From Lysobacterales bacterium (GTDB lineage Bacteria; Pseudomonadota; Gammaproteobacteria; Xanthomonadales; SZUA-5), in NCBI GenBank assembly GCA_019187485.1, contig JABAQR010000033.1, positions 1-64,000 on the forward strand: DNA of 64,000 bases, written 5' to 3'. A model generated the notes under the pieces. That model ran no database searches, was not told where the DNA came from, and saw only the letters and a program-made list of their open reading frames with translations. The translations under genes were made by a program, and so were the position numbers. The first letter of the stretch is position 1; every line of letters starts with the position of its first letter. Of the stretch, positions 1 to 8,244 are shown piece by piece.

Positions 1-2
1 CG

Positions 3-44
3 CCGATGGGCCCGCCACCAGGGCCGCCGCCGCCGCCGCGCTGA
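3..44 (+). CDS. Possible C-terminal end of an upstream gene (partial)
   Basis: One forward frame reads a proline-rich tail (PMGPPPGPPPPPR) into a TGA at 42-44. Only 13 codons are visible, and GC-rich repeats often give such strings by chance, so this may not be a gene end. No function can be assigned. Confidence 0.2.
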   Translation, partial: PMGPPPGPPPPPR

Positions 45-261
45 GCCGGGAGCACAGGAGCGGGACTGGGGACTGAGGGCTGGGGCGAGTGCACCCCGGG
101 CCTCGGGCAACCGCCGGTCCCGGCGCGCGCAAGGTGCATGCGAGGAATCGCGAGATCTTCGCGACCTCATCCGCGCACTCGCCCGGTCCCCGAGCCCCGC
201 TTTTGCAAGCTCCCCCGTCTTCCGCCACACTGCGCGCCCTTTTCGCGAGCCGTCTTCCGCC

Positions 262-1155
262 GTGCCGAATGCCCAAGCGCAGGCCCTGATCGAGGGGCTC
301 GGTTTCACGCCTCGTTTCTTCACGCGCGATGGCTTGTCGATGCACTACCTCGACGAGGGCCAGGGCGAACCCGTGGTCATGGTGCACGGCAATCCCAGCT
401 GGTGCTGGCTGTACCGCGACGTCGTGCGCTCGCTGAAGTCGAACTACCGCTGTCTGGTGCCGGACCACATCGGCATGGGGCTCTCCGACCGCCCGGACGA
501 CAACCGCTACCGCTACACGCTGGACAGCCGCGTCGCCGACTTCTCCGCCTTCATCGAACGCATGCTGCCGAGCGGGCCGCTCACGCTGGTGGTGCATGAC
601 TGGGGCGGCGCGATCGCCAGCGCCTGGGCGGTGCGCAATCCCGAACGCGTGCGGCGGATGGTGGTGTTCAACACCGCGGCCTTCCCGATGCTCGACCAGA
701 AGACGCTGCCGGCGACGCTGCGGCTGGTGCGCAACACCCGCCTCGGGGCCTTCCTGGTCGAACGTTTCAATGCCTTCGCGGTCGGTGCCGCGCGCATCGG
801 CAGCGTGCGCGGCCTGGACGCCGCCGCGCGCGCGGCCTACACCGCGCCCTACGACACCCCGGTCGCGCGCCGGGCCACTTTGCGCTTCGTGCAGGACATC
901 CCGCTCGCCGAGCACGATCCGGCCTTCGCCACCATCGCCGCCACGGGCAAGGGCCTGCACGCACTCGCCGGCAAGCCGATGCTGATCTGCTGGGGCCTGC
1001 GCGACTTCGTGTTCGATCGCGACTATTTCGACGAGTGGTGCGAACGCTTCCCGCGCGCCGAGGCGATCGGCTTCGCCGACGCCGGCCACTACGTGCTCGA
1101 GGATGCCGCCGACACGATCCTGCCGAAGATGCAGGAGTTTCTGGCAAGGACGTAG
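262..1155 (+). CDS. oleB: Alpha/beta hydrolase, OleB-type beta-lactone decarboxylase
   Basis: 297 aa, GTG start. This is a haloalkane-dehalogenase-fold protein: an oxyanion-hole HGNPSW motif near residue 43, the nucleophile Asp inside VHDWGG near residue 115, and the terminal His in DAGHYVLED near residue 275. The strings DHIGMGLSD and NTAAFP are what I recall of the OleB family, which decarboxylates the beta-lactone made by OleC in long-chain olefin biosynthesis. A general haloalkane-dehalogenase-like hydrolase is the alternative. oleA, oleC and oleD are not visible; they could lie upstream of the window or be unlinked, because mnmG converges from the other side. No strong Shine-Dalgarno precedes the GTG. 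Confidence 0.75.
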   Translation: MPNAQAQALIEGLGFTPRFFTRDGLSMHYLDEGQGEPVVMVHGNPSWCWLYRDVVRSLKSNYRCLVPDHIGMGLSDRPDDNRYRYTLDSRVADFSAFIERMLPSGPLTLVVHDWGGAIASAWAVRNPERVRRMVVFNTAAFPMLDQKTLPATLRLVRNTRLGAFLVERFNAFAVGAARIGSVRGLDAAARAAYTAPYDTPVARRATLRFVQDIPLAEHDPAFATIAATGKGLHALAGKPMLICWGLRDFVFDRDYFDEWCERFPRAEAIGFADAGHYVLEDAADTILPKMQEFLART

Positions 1156-1210
1156 GGCGCAGCGGGCGGCGTTTCGGGCTGCCGGTCGTTGGGTGAGCAT
1201 CTCAAACTCC

Positions 1211-1290
1211 CTGTGGGAGCGGCTTCAGCCGCGATCTTTCCCAGCCAGTCGCCCAGCGATCGCGGTTGAAGCCGCTCAGTTTGCGCCGGT
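1211..1290. repeat. Paired REP-like palindrome
   Basis: Two inverted copies of a GGAGCGGCTTCAGCCGCGAT-type unit (about 1214-1234 and 1259-1277) are separated by about 24 nt. Each unit contains its own small palindrome (GCGGCTTCAGCCGC). This is the common intergenic REP core of Pseudomonas and Xanthomonadaceae, which can act as a bidirectional terminator or mRNA stabiliser. Its position between two converging genes (oleB and mnmG) fits that role. Confidence 0.8.
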
Positions 1291-1411
1291 GGCGTGGAGT
1301 TTCAACGGGTTTCGGTCGGCCAAGCGCTTCGGCCTGTCGGCCGAAACGCTGTGAAGCTCTGGGTCGGCAACTGCGGAACGCCCGGAAGCCGAGCCGACCC
1401 ACGGCGCACAC

Positions 1412-3295
1412 CTACGAAGCCTGCGCTGCCCGCGCCCCGCTTCGCTTCAAGTGCACCAGCAGCAACGACACCGCCGCCGGCGTGACGCCCGGGATGCGGC
1501 CGGCCTGGCCGAGGGTTGCCGGGCGCACGCGTTCGAGTTTCTGCAGCACCTCGGCGGACAGCCCGGTGACCGTGCGGAAATCGAAGCCGGCGGGAATCTC
1601 GGCGGTCTCGTGCCGCTGCGTGCGGGCGATCTCATCGCGCTGGCGCTCGACGTAGCCGGCGTAGGTCGCCTCGATCTCGACCTGTTCGGCCACCGCGGGA
1701 TCCTCGACCGCTGGACCGAAGCCAGCAACCGCGGTCAGCCGCGCGTAGTCCATGCCCGGGCGCTTCAGCAGGTCCAGGCCGTGGGTCTCGCGCGACAGGG
1801 GTTCGCCGGTGGCGGCCTGGAAGGTCGCGCCGAGCGCATTGTTCGGCGCCGCCCACAGTGCGCGCAGGCGCGCGCTCTCGCGCTCGACCGCCTCGCGCTT
1901 GCGGCTGTAGGCTGCCCAGCGCGCATCGTCGACCAGACCCAGTTCGCGCCCCGCCGACGTCAGCCGTGCATCGGCATTGTCCTCGCGCAGTTGCAGGCGG
2001 TACTCGGCGCGCGAGGTGAACATCCGGTAGGGCTCGCTGGTGCCGTGGGTGATCAGATCGTCGACCAGCACGCCGAGGTAAGCCTGGTCCCGACGTGGGC
2101 ACCAGGGTGTGCGCTGCTGCACCGCGCGCGCGGCGTTCAGGCCGGCGAGCAGGCCCTGTGCTGCGGCCTCCTCATAGCCGGTGGTGCCATTGATCTGGCC
2201 GGCGAAATACAGTCCGGCGAAGGCCCTGGTCTCCAGCGATGGCTTCAATCCACGCGGATCGAAGTAGTCGTATTCGATCGCGTAGCCGGGACGGGTGATG
2301 TGCGCACGCTCGAAGCCGCGGATCGAGCGCACCAGTTCCAGTTGCACGTCGAAGGGCAGACTGGTCGAGATCCCGTTCGGGTAGATCTCGGTGGTGTCCA
2401 GCCCTTCCGGTTCGATGAAGATCTGGTGCGATTCCTTGTCGGCGAAACGCACCACCTTGTCCTCGATCGACGGGCAGTAGCGCGGGCCGATGCCCTCGAT
2501 GCGACCGGCGTAGAGCGGCGAGCGATGCAGGGCGCCGCGGATGATCTCGTGGCTGCGCGCGCTGGTGTGGGTGATCCAGCAGGACACCTGACGCGGATGG
2601 TCAGCCCGGGTGCCGAGAAAGGAAAACACCGGTGCGGGGTCGTCACCCGGCTGTTCCTGCAGCCCGGTGTAGTCGATGCTGCGGCCGTCGATGCGCGGCG
2701 GCGTGCCGGTCTTGAGCCGGCCCTGGCCGAGCGGCAGTTCGCGCAGGCGTTCGGCCAGGCGTTGCGCCGGCGCGTCGCCGGCGCGACCACCGCGATAGTG
2801 GACGTCGCCGACGTGGATCAGTCCGGCCAGAAAGGTGCCGGCGGTCAGCACCACCGCCGGCGCGTGGAAGCGCAGCCCCATCTGGGTGACCACGCCGGTC
2901 ACGCGGTCACCGTCGAGCAGCAGGTCGTCGACCGATTGCTGAAACAGGCGCAGGTTCGGCTGATGCTCGACTGCGTGACGGATCGCCGCGCGGTACAGCG
3001 TGCGGTCGGCCTGGCAGCGCGTCGCGCGCACCGCCGGGCCCTTGCTGGCATTCAAGGTGCGCCACTGGATGCCGGCGCGGTCCGCCGCGCGCGCCATGAA
3101 GCCGCCGAGGGCGTCGATCTCGCGCACCAGGTGGCCCTTGCCGATGCCGCCGATCGCCGGGTTGCAGCTCATCGCACCGACCGTTTCAACGTTCTGGGTC
3201 AGCAGCAGCGTGCGCACACCCATGCGCGCCGCAGCGAGCGCCGCCTCGGTGCCGGCGTGGCCGCCGCCAATGACGATGACGTCGTAGTGGTGCAT
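1412..3295 (-). CDS. mnmG: tRNA uridine 5-carboxymethylaminomethyl modification enzyme MnmG (GidA)
   Basis: 627 aa from the ATG at 3295, which gives the family N-terminus [19 protein letters not shown]; the frame stays open 19 codons further upstream, but that extension lacks homology. The FAD-binding GxGGGH region is at residues 8-14 and the length matches E. coli MnmG (629 aa). With MnmE it installs the cmnm5 group on U34 of several tRNAs in the cytoplasm. Downstream it converges on oleB across the REP pair. Its 5' side faces a 460-bp intergenic region rich in secondary structure, and a TATACT box (3616-3621) is a possible -10, which would give an unusually long leader of about 310 nt. Confidence 0.97.
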   Translation of the reverse strand: MHHYDVIVIGGGHAGTEAALAAARMGVRTLLLTQNVETVGAMSCNPAIGGIGKGHLVREIDALGGFMARAADRAGIQWRTLNASKGPAVRATRCQADRTLYRAAIRHAVEHQPNLRLFQQSVDDLLLDGDRVTGVVTQMGLRFHAPAVVLTAGTFLAGLIHVGDVHYRGGRAGDAPAQRLAERLRELPLGQGRLKTGTPPRIDGRSIDYTGLQEQPGDDPAPVFSFLGTRADHPRQVSCWITHTSARSHEIIRGALHRSPLYAGRIEGIGPRYCPSIEDKVVRFADKESHQIFIEPEGLDTTEIYPNGISTSLPFDVQLELVRSIRGFERAHITRPGYAIEYDYFDPRGLKPSLETRAFAGLYFAGQINGTTGYEEAAAQGLLAGLNAARAVQQRTPWCPRRDQAYLGVLVDDLITHGTSEPYRMFTSRAEYRLQLREDNADARLTSAGRELGLVDDARWAAYSRKREAVERESARLRALWAAPNNALGATFQAATGEPLSRETHGLDLLKRPGMDYARLTAVAGFGPAVEDPAVAEQVEIEATYAGYVERQRDEIARTQRHETAEIPAGFDFRTVTGLSAEVLQKLERVRPATLGQAGRIPGVTPAAVSLLLVHLKRSGARAAQAS

Positions 3296-3384
3296 GAAAA
3301 CGCCGCACGAACCGGGGACGGCATTGTAGGAGCAGGGCGCGCGTCGCGACACTTCGGCCCGCCGCGGGTTGGCGACGGCGATGG

Positions 3385-3515
3385 GTTCTCAGAAGGTCCT
3401 GGTGCTCCATCCCAGGGAAAGGAAACGGATCTGTTGGCCCGTTTCGTGCAGCGAACCCTGCGTGTCAGGGGGGGAGTCCAGGCCGCCGTCGGCGCGAGCT
3501 GCGGCGGCCTTTTTA
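3385..3515 (+). ncRNA. Candidate small RNA with terminal hairpin
   Basis: In a stretch with no gene, four hairpins follow each other on the plus strand: CCTGG/CCAGG (3398-3416), GAAACGG/CCGTTTC (3422-3445), CCCTG/CAGGG (3456-3470) and AGGCCGCCG/CGGCGGCCT (3480-3510) with a T run. The last looks like an intrinsic terminator with nothing protein-coding upstream to terminate, which is why I propose an RNA gene. Boundaries and promoter are guesses; I do not see a convincing -35/-10. It matches none of 6S, 4.5S, tmRNA or RNase P as I know them. Confidence 0.4.
3480..3514 (+). terminator. Rho-independent terminator
   Basis: A 9-bp perfect GC-rich stem (AGGCCGCCG with CGGCGGCCT) is followed directly by TTTTT. 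The T run lies on the plus-strand side, so it terminates rightward transcription, antisense to the mnmG leader. Confidence 0.75.
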
Positions 3516-3523
3516 TGCCCGGC

Positions 3524-3606
3524 GATGGGCGGTTCCGGCATCCGATGTTCAACAGGAACAGGGGGAATCCGGATGAACTGCACGCCGGATGCCGGAACCA
3601 TCGACT
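3524..3606. repeat. 14-bp perfect inverted repeat, long hairpin
   Basis: GGTTCCGGCATCCG (3532-3545) is mirrored by CGGATGCCGGAACC around 3586-3600. The stem extends by an outer CGAT/ATCG and an inner TTCA/TGAA pairing. It would fold near the very 5' end of an mnmG leader started from the TATACT box at 3616-3621. A regulator-binding site or an RNA structure are both possible. The whole 3296-3755 interval otherwise holds no convincing coding sequence. Confidence 0.6.
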
Positions 3607-3615
3607 GCGGGAGCG

Positions 3616-3621
3616 AGTATA
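3616..3621 (-). promoter_or_regulatory. Possible -10 box of mnmG promoter
   Basis: On the minus strand the sequence reads TATACT, a good sigma-70 -10 hexamer. The hexamer 17 nt upstream (ACAATA) is a poor -35, so this is tentative. Confidence 0.3.
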
Positions 3622-3755
3622 GCCCGCCCGGTCCGTCATATTGTGACGGTGGTCAAGCAATGTGAATGCCATTCACCCCCGTTTACGGTTCATCGTGCTC
3701 AGACACAGCGACCGTCCTGGCACGGAGGCTTCATGAAGCCATGAACCCTCCGGGC

Positions 3756-4418
3756 CTAACGCTCTTCGCGCGACGAGTCGACCGAGGCGCGCTCGGCGCC
3801 CCCGGCGCTGCGGCTGGCGCTGCCGGGCGGCGTGCCGTCGCGGCCGCCGCCGAAATCCGCGGACGTGCGACCCGCGCCCGACAGACCGCCATTCCAAGGA
3901 TCGCGGCTCGCTTCGGAGAGTCCGCTCCGACGCGCGTCCCGACGAGGATCCGGGCGCGCGCGCAGCGCGGGCCAGGAGTCGCGCGCACCGTAGGCGGTGT
4001 CGTCACCAGGATCGCGGCGTCGCTGCGGCGCCAGATCCTCGTAGCGGGTGAACTCCGGGAACATCGGTGCGCCGGCGAGGTGGCGTGCGCGCGCACCGGC
4101 ACGCGGTCCCTCGATGGTGCGCGGAAACAGGTACCAGACCTGCGGGTAGGGCCACCACCAGGTGCCCGGATAAGCGTATCCATAGCCCGCTCGGCCATAA
4201 CCGTAGCCATAATCGTATCCGCAGACGCCCCAGACGTGCGGCGTGTGGCCCCAGGGACCGTACCAGGAGGGTCGGCAATACCAGCCGTAACTCACGTCGA
4301 CGCCGACACTGGCGCCCGGCGCACGCTCGGTCCACCAGCCGCTCTCGTGGCGCGTGTAGCGCTCGGCGGTACAGCCGGACAGCAGCGCCAGTGCGAACAC
4401 TGCAATCAGCCTGCGCAT
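3756..4418 (-). CDS. Tyr/Gly-rich lipoprotein of unknown function
   Basis: 220 aa. The start at 4418 follows a strong GGAGGAGG Shine-Dalgarno. The N-terminus MRRLIAVFALALLSGC is a lipoprotein signal with the lipobox Cys at residue 16, so it should be exported and lipidated. The middle part is packed with Tyr, Trp and Gly (GYGYGRAGYGYAYPG, YGPWGHTPH); the C-terminal third is Arg/Asp/Ser-rich and looks disordered. I do not recognise a domain. It is divergent from parA across about 130 bp and probably shares a promoter region with it. Retention in the inner or outer membrane cannot be told from the residue after the Cys (Thr-Ala). Confidence 0.8.
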   Translation of the reverse strand: MRRLIAVFALALLSGCTAERYTRHESGWWTERAPGASVGVDVSYGWYCRPSWYGPWGHTPHVWGVCGYDYGYGYGRAGYGYAYPGTWWWPYPQVWYLFPRTIEGPRAGARARHLAGAPMFPEFTRYEDLAPQRRRDPGDDTAYGARDSWPALRARPDPRRDARRSGLSEASRDPWNGGLSGAGRTSADFGGGRDGTPPGSASRSAGGAERASVDSSREER

Positions 4419-4550
4419 CGACTTGCCTCCTCCACGGACTCGCGCCGAGCCTATGCCTCGGGCGGTAAAAACCGAATGAACCACGGCCGGTGCGGGCTGC
4501 ATCCCTATACTGCACCGTTCCAATGCGTCACCGAGTAGGGAGTGCCACGC

Positions 4551-5327
4551 ATGATCCGAGTCGTATTCAACCAGAAGGGCGGAGTCGGCAAATCCACCGT
4601 CGCCTGCAACCTCGCCGCGATCGCCGCCACCAGCGGCCAGCGCACTCTGGTGGTCGATCTCGACGCGCAAGCCAATTCGACCCGTTACCTGCTCGGCCCG
4701 CGAGGTGTCGAACCCGAACTCGGGATCGCCGACTTTTTCGAGGAAACCCTGTCCTACCGCCTGCGCACGCGCGATCCGGTCGAGTACCTGACGCCGACGC
4801 CTTTCGAGAATCTCGCGGTGATGGCCGCCGACGCGCGCCTGTCCGACCTGCAGACCAAGCTCGAAACCAAGCTCAAGATCTACAAACTCGGCGAGCTGCT
4901 GGCGGGCCTGAAGAAGGAGTTCGCGCAGATCTGGATCGACACCCCGCCGGCACTGAACTTCTACACCTTGTCGGCGTTGATCGCGGCCGACCGTTGCCTG
5001 GTTCCCTTCGATTGCGACGATTTCTCGCGCCAGGCGCTCTATCGCCTGCTCGAGAACGTCGACGAGATCCGCGCCGATCACAACAAACGGCTCAAGGTCG
5101 AGGGCATCGTCGTCAACCAGTTCAACGCGCGCTCGAAGCTGCCGACGCGAGTGGTGGAGGAGCTGATCGCCGAGAAGTTGCCGGTGCTGCCGCAATACCT
5201 CTCGACCAGCATCAAGGTCAAGGAAAGCCACGAGGCGGGCAAACCGCTGGTGTTCCTGGAACCCGGGCACAAGCTCACGCAGGAATACCGCGCGCTCTAT
5301 GAGTTGCTGGCGAGGAAGAAGCGCTGA
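4551..5327 (+). CDS. Orphan ParA/MinD-family ATPase
   Basis: 258 aa. I chose ATG 4551 because GGGAG at 4538-4542 sits 8 nt upstream; a GTG three codons earlier overlaps that Shine-Dalgarno. The deviant Walker A KGGVGKST (residues 9-16) has the signature lysine of the ParA/MinD class, followed by VVDLDAQANST (switch region) and an IDTPPAL Walker-B-like motif. Such ATPases position plasmids, chromosomes or protein cargo on the nucleoid or membrane. No ParB is adjacent, so the cargo is unknown. The gene is followed within 8 nt by a heptamer tandem repeat and then pspA in the same direction. A TATACT box at 4506-4511 may be its -10. Confidence 0.9.
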   Translation: MIRVVFNQKGGVGKSTVACNLAAIAATSGQRTLVVDLDAQANSTRYLLGPRGVEPELGIADFFEETLSYRLRTRDPVEYLTPTPFENLAVMAADARLSDLQTKLETKLKIYKLGELLAGLKKEFAQIWIDTPPALNFYTLSALIAADRCLVPFDCDDFSRQALYRLLENVDEIRADHNKRLKVEGIVVNQFNARSKLPTRVVEELIAEKLPVLPQYLSTSIKVKESHEAGKPLVFLEPGHKLTQEYRALYELLARKKR

Positions 5328-5334
5328 GCGACTC

Positions 5335-5405
5335 GGGTACGGGGTACGGGGTACGGGGTACGGGGTACGGGGTACGGGGTACGGGGTACGGGAAAAGGCT
5401 CGCAT
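5335..5405 (+). repeat. Heptamer tandem repeat, about 8 copies
   Basis: GGGGTAC is repeated about eight times (5334-5389), then degrades into GGGAAAAGGCTCGCATCC. The flank AGGCTCGC-ATCC also occurs beside the purine element near 9030, so it seems to be a relative of those elements. Because the period is 7, all frames stay open. It lies directly behind the orphan parA. Confidence 0.9.
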
Positions 5406-5538
5406 CCCCAGGCACATGTGCGGCCAACGTTGTTCTGACATTCCCGGCCGGCCGCTCGCGTTATGCTTGGGCACACTCGAGCGTCCGGCGCCGCGCCAGC
5501 CGCGCGCGACCGATGCGCACCACGACAGGAGTACCACG

Positions 5539-6276
5539 ATGATCTTCGGCAAATTCTGGGCCGCGCTGCGCGCGCAGATGAACAAGCTCGCGAACTTCTT
5601 CTGGGAAGCCGACCCGATCGCGCAGATGCAGTACGAGTACGACAAGTCGGTCGAGGAACTGAAGAACGGCCGCGTCGGACTCGAGCAGTACCGCGGCCTG
5701 GTGGAAAGGGTGACGCGCCAGGTCAGGGAGGGCGAACGCCACGTCGCGCAACTGGAGGCGCAGGCCAAGGCCTACCTGAAGGCCGGCGATCGCGCCACCG
5801 CGGCCAAGTTCGCGCTCGAGATGGAGAAGGCGAAGAAGGACCTGGCCGCCAACCAGGAACAACTGGCGATGCACGAGGCCTCGTACAACAACAGCCTCGC
5901 CAAGATCCAGCACGCCACCAAGAAGCTCGGCGAGGTCAAGGCCAAGATCCAGAAGTACGACGCTGAGATCAAGATGAGCGAGGCCGAGGCCGAAGTCGCC
6001 AAGCTCTCCGAATCCTTCAACTTCAACGTCACCACCGATTTCGGCCAGTTGGAGCAGGTGGTGCAGGAGCGCATCGACAAGAACCGCGGCGCGGTGCGCG
6101 TGGCCGCCGACCTTTCCAACCGCGGCATCGCCGAGATCGAGGCCGAGCAGAACATGGAGAAGGTGATGGCCGAGGACGCGCTGAAGCGCATGGAGATGGA
6201 CATGGGCATCGTCACGCCCGAAATCGCCGCCGCGCCGCCCGCGCAGAAGGAACTCGGCCCGGCGCAGCCGAACTGA
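5539..6276 (+). CDS. pspA: Phage shock protein A (PspA/IM30 family)
   Basis: 245 aa, ATG preceded by AGGAGT. The N-terminal amphipathic segment MIFGKFWAALRAQMNKL is followed by long charged coiled-coil helices (residues about 25-220), as in PspA/Vipp1/IM30, which bind and stabilise stressed inner membrane and polymerise as ESCRT-III-like rings. The length is slightly above E. coli PspA (222 aa) because of a Pro/Ala tail. No PspF, PspB or PspC is nearby; instead the next gene, 41 nt downstream, is a tethered substrate-binding/OmpA fusion. That arrangement suggests an envelope-maintenance operon different from the classical psp locus. Confidence 0.93.
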   Translation: MIFGKFWAALRAQMNKLANFFWEADPIAQMQYEYDKSVEELKNGRVGLEQYRGLVERVTRQVREGERHVAQLEAQAKAYLKAGDRATAAKFALEMEKAKKDLAANQEQLAMHEASYNNSLAKIQHATKKLGEVKAKIQKYDAEIKMSEAEAEVAKLSESFNFNVTTDFGQLEQVVQERIDKNRGAVRVAADLSNRGIAEIEAEQNMEKVMAEDALKRMEMDMGIVTPEIAAAPPAQKELGPAQPN

Positions 6277-6317
6277 GCGCGCGGCTCTCCCCTTTTCCTT
6301 TTTCCCGAGGTTGCGGA

Positions 6318-8063
6318 ATGAACGGTCAACCCAAGCCAGGTTTCTACTTCGTCGTCCTGCTGGTGATCCTGTCGCTGGTGGGCTACGGCCTGTATCGGCT
6401 GAAGACGCCCGCGTCGGACGACCGTCCGCCGCCGGTCGTCGCGGATGCCGACGAGGGCCGCAACGACGGCGGCACGACCACGCCATCTGCCGACGGCGGA
6501 GCCGAGGCGCCCGATGCCGCCGGCATCACCACCGTCAAGGAATACGCCTACGTCCCCAGCCAACGCCTGCCGGATGTCAAGGGCGTGTCCAACTACAAGG
6601 CGATGGACGCGCGCACCGTGCGCTTCGCGATCAATGTGTGGGCCGGCTGGGCGCCGATCGTGCACGCCAACGGCGGATTCAAGCCCGGCAAGACCTGGCA
6701 GGCGCCGGGCGGGCAGCCCTTCAAGGTCGAACTGGTGCTGATCGACGACCCGGTCGCGATGCGCGATGCCTACGCCGCCGGCGATGTGCACATCGGCTGG
6801 GCCACCGTCGACATGCTGCCGCTGCTGCTGGAGAGCCTGCAGAAGGACAGCCGCGTGATGCCGCGCATCTACCAGCAGATCGACTGGTCGAACGGCGGCG
6901 ACGGCATCGTCGTGCGCGAGAGCATCAAGACCGCCTCGGATTTGCGCGGCAAGACCGTGGTGCTGGCGCAGAACAGCCCCAGTCACTTCTTCGCGCTGAA
7001 CACGCTGATCAACTCCGGCGTGGAGCCGGCCGAGGTCGATTTCCGCTTCACCAGCACCGCCTTCGAGGCCGCCGCTGCGTTCAACGCCGACAAGAAGATC
7101 GCCGGTGTGGTCAGTTGGGCGCCGGACATCTACAACCTGTCGGATGTGAAGGGCAACAAGCTGCTGGTGTCCACCGCGACCGCCAACAAGCTGATCGCCG
7201 ACGTCTGGTTTGCGCGCGCCGACTTCGCCAAGGACCACGGCGACATCATGGAAGGCCTGGTGCGCGGGATCTTCGACTCGATGGTGACGCTGGAGGCTCA
7301 GGAGGCCAAGCAGCAGGTGGCCACCTGGATGGCGGAAGGCTACTCGCTGCCGCCAGCCGACGCGCTGGCGATGCTGCCCGACGCGCACTGGACCAACTAC
7401 GCCGAGAACCGCGAGTTCTTCCTCAATCGCAACAACCCGACCAACTTCGAGCGCACCTTCAACACCGCCTACGTGATGTACCGCAAGATCGGTGCGGTGG
7501 CCTCGCGCGTCAGCTTCGACCAGATCGCCGATTTCAGCGTGCTGCAGAAGCTCAACGCCGAGCCGAAGTACGCCAACCAGCGTTCCAGCTACGGCATCAA
7601 CTTCGCGCCGATGAGCGCCAGCGCGATCCAGTCGGAGAGCCCGGAGATCCTGACCAAGACGGTCGTGATCCACTTCTTCCCGAACTCCTGGGATCTGCGC
7701 AAGATGGTGGTCAAGGACCAGAACGGCAAGGCGGTCGAGGAGATGTATGACCCCAACGTCGACTTCGTGCTGGAAGAGATCGGCAAACTCGCTGGTTCCT
7801 ACGGCGCCGCGCGCATCGTCATCGAGGGCCACACCGACGGCTCGATGCGCGGCCAGGTGCCGGAATCGGCGGTCAGGGAGTTGTCCAGCAATCGCGCCAA
7901 CGCGGTCAAGCAGGAGCTCCTGCAGAAGTTCCCGACCATGGACCCCAACCAGTTCTCCGCCCAGGGCATGGGCTGGTCACGACCGGCCGACGCCAGCGAC
8001 GCCGACAACCACGCCAAGAACCGGCGTGTCGAGGTGAAGGTGTACCCGCTGGAAGCGCAATAA
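6318..8063 (+). CDS. Membrane-tethered substrate-binding protein fused to OmpA-type peptidoglycan-binding domain
   Basis: 581 aa. Residues 9-27 form an uncleaved-looking membrane anchor, followed by a Pro/Asp/Gly linker to about residue 70. Residues about 75-440 resemble the NMT1/SsuA-like periplasmic binding fold (VRFAINVWAGWAPI, GWATVDMLPLLLES). The C-terminal 120 residues are an OmpA-like domain with the diagnostic EGHTDGS motif near 503 and a later LSSNRANAVKQEL helix. The protein would span from the inner membrane to the cell wall with a ligand-binding domain between. It follows pspA by 41 nt, and a terminator follows it. No permease or ATPase is adjacent; a NitT/TauT-type ATPase at 30.7 kb is a candidate partner (inference). 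The ligand is unknown. Confidence 0.88.
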   Translation: MNGQPKPGFYFVVLLVILSLVGYGLYRLKTPASDDRPPPVVADADEGRNDGGTTTPSADGGAEAPDAAGITTVKEYAYVPSQRLPDVKGVSNYKAMDARTVRFAINVWAGWAPIVHANGGFKPGKTWQAPGGQPFKVELVLIDDPVAMRDAYAAGDVHIGWATVDMLPLLLESLQKDSRVMPRIYQQIDWSNGGDGIVVRESIKTASDLRGKTVVLAQNSPSHFFALNTLINSGVEPAEVDFRFTSTAFEAAAAFNADKKIAGVVSWAPDIYNLSDVKGNKLLVSTATANKLIADVWFARADFAKDHGDIMEGLVRGIFDSMVTLEAQEAKQQVATWMAEGYSLPPADALAMLPDAHWTNYAENREFFLNRNNPTNFERTFNTAYVMYRKIGAVASRVSFDQIADFSVLQKLNAEPKYANQRSSYGINFAPMSASAIQSESPEILTKTVVIHFFPNSWDLRKMVVKDQNGKAVEEMYDPNVDFVLEEIGKLAGSYGAARIVIEGHTDGSMRGQVPESAVRELSSNRANAVKQELLQKFPTMDPNQFSAQGMGWSRPADASDADNHAKNRRVEVKVYPLEAQ

Positions 8064-8098
8064 GGCGGGTTCCTGCTTGTCGATCGCTGGTTTCTGGC

Positions 8099-8131
8099 AG
8101 AAGCCCGCGTTCGTGCGGGCTTCTGCTTTTT
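8099..8131 (+). terminator. Rho-independent terminator
   Basis: The stem AGAAGCCCGC/GCGGGCTTCT has a 6-nt loop and is followed by GCTTTTT. It ends the pspA/SBP-OmpA transcript and separates it from etfB. Confidence 0.85.
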
Positions 8132-8244
8132 CCGACAACCAACAGCTCAGACGAAGCGGGTCCGCAGGCCCACCTCGCTTGGCACCTCCACGCCCCTTGG
8201 CTACCATCGCCCGGTTCTCTTTGTACTGAAGGCTGGCGCTGGGC

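Noticed and set aside
3385-3515. 6S, 4.5S (SRP) or RNase P RNA identity for the candidate sRNA
   Set aside because: The SRP GGTCAGGTCCGGAAGGAAGC core, the RNase P GAGGAAAGTCC motif and the long 6S closing stem are not present.
1451-3622. A 723-codon open frame on the plus strand antisense to mnmG
   Set aside because: The minus strand encodes a clear MnmG with family motifs throughout; the forward product is Ala/Arg/Gly-rich and shows no motif. Long antisense frames are expected at this GC content.
5335-5392. CRISPR-like array
   Set aside because: The repeat unit is 7 bp without spacers, so it is a simple tandem repeat, not a CRISPR array.
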